Notes under the pieces: model-generated
The model's input: only the letters and a program-made list of their open reading frames with translations
The model's database searches: none
What the model was told of the DNA's origin: nothing
Position numbers and translations under genes: made by a program
Origin: Candidatus Acetothermia bacterium
Lineage (GTDB): Bacteria > Bipolaricaulota > Bipolaricaulia > Bipolaricaulales > Bipolaricaulaceae
Assembly (NCBI GenBank): GCA_023255835.1
Contig: JAGDVW010000022.1
Coordinates: forward strand, 10,315 to 15,506
Reading direction: 5' to 3'
Length of the DNA: 5,192 nt
In this document: positions 5,116 to 5,192 of the stretch, piece after piece
Layout: each line of letters opens with the position of its first letter
Numbering within the stretch: position 1 is the first letter of the stretch

Positions 5116-5192
5116 GATGGGCTTTAACATTTGGGCTTTTGGGCCTCACCGGTCTTTTGGGTTTGGGGATCTTTGAAATATGGCCAAGGCCA
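5112..5192 (+). CDS. Start of the next membrane subunit of the operon, possibly MbhE-like (3' end outside window)
   Basis: ATG at 5112 overlaps the TGA of the fusion gene (ATGA). It is preceded by GGAGG (5099-5103), 8 nt upstream, which is good evidence for a real start. The 27 visible codons encode a basic residue followed by one hydrophobic helix (WALTFGLLGLTGLLGLGIFE) and then IWPRP. In archaeal MBH/MBS operons the gene after mbhD is mbhE, a small membrane protein with an N-terminal helix like this, so MbhE is the leading guess by position. Too little sequence is present to confirm it; an MrpB-type subunit is an alternative. Confidence 0.7.
   Translation, partial: MRWALTFGLLGLTGLLGLGIFEIWPRP

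Noticed and set aside
1..5192. CRISPR arrays, tRNA/rRNA genes, insertion sequences, attachment sites
   Set aside because: I found no spaced direct repeats, cloverleaf-like segments, transposase frames or terminal repeats. Nearly all sequence is accounted for by protein genes.

Overview
The window is about 5.2 kb of fairly GC-rich bacterial DNA. Genes are tightly packed, with ATGA/TTGA overlaps and almost no spare intergenic sequence. Strong Shine-Dalgarno sequences, a TTG start and bacterial -10-like hexamers point to a bacterium. A subunit order typical of Mrp/MBH-type ion-translocating complexes, a full-length NfeD protease and compact operons suggest an anaerobic and possibly thermophilic lineage (for example Bipolaricaulota/Acetothermia, or another deep-branching phylum). 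That placement is an inference with low confidence; the sequence holds no taxonomic marker.

Layout: (1) Bases 1-1412, plus strand: the 3' part of an ABC-2-type ATPase gene, then its permease gene 3 bp later. Together they form an exporter of unknown substrate. (2) Bases 1415-3212, minus strand: three genes read right to left. They encode a DUF4282-type small membrane protein (80 aa), a full-length NfeD with a ClpP-like serine protease domain, a membrane domain and an OB fold (424 aa), and a 53-aa two-helix membrane protein with a strong ribosome binding site. The last meets the ABC permease tail to tail, with only 2 bp between the stop codons. (3) Bases 3213-3300: a short divergent control region. 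(4) Bases 3301-5192, plus strand: an operon of MrpE, MrpF and MrpG homologues, then a DUF4040 (MbhD-like) subunit, then the first 27 codons of another membrane subunit that runs off the window. Each gene overlaps the next by 4 bases.

The E-F-G-D order matches the start of archaeal MBH/MBS operons (MbhA-B-C-D-E), where these subunits form the sodium/proton translocating module. Whether the complex is a stand-alone antiporter, a hydrogenase or another redox-driven pump depends on genes to the right of the window.

The most striking feature is the fourth operon gene (4300-5115). Its first ~70 residues are a normal three-helix DUF4040 subunit. They are followed with almost no linker by about 195 residues resembling a family 3 solute-binding protein. 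This would give an ion-pump subunit its own bilobed ligand-binding module, and the positive-inside rule suggests that module faces the cytoplasm. Secondary points of interest are the unannotated 53-aa membrane protein, the NfeD operon without a stomatin partner, and -10-like elements placed so close to mrpE and nfeD that their mRNAs may be leaderless or nearly so.
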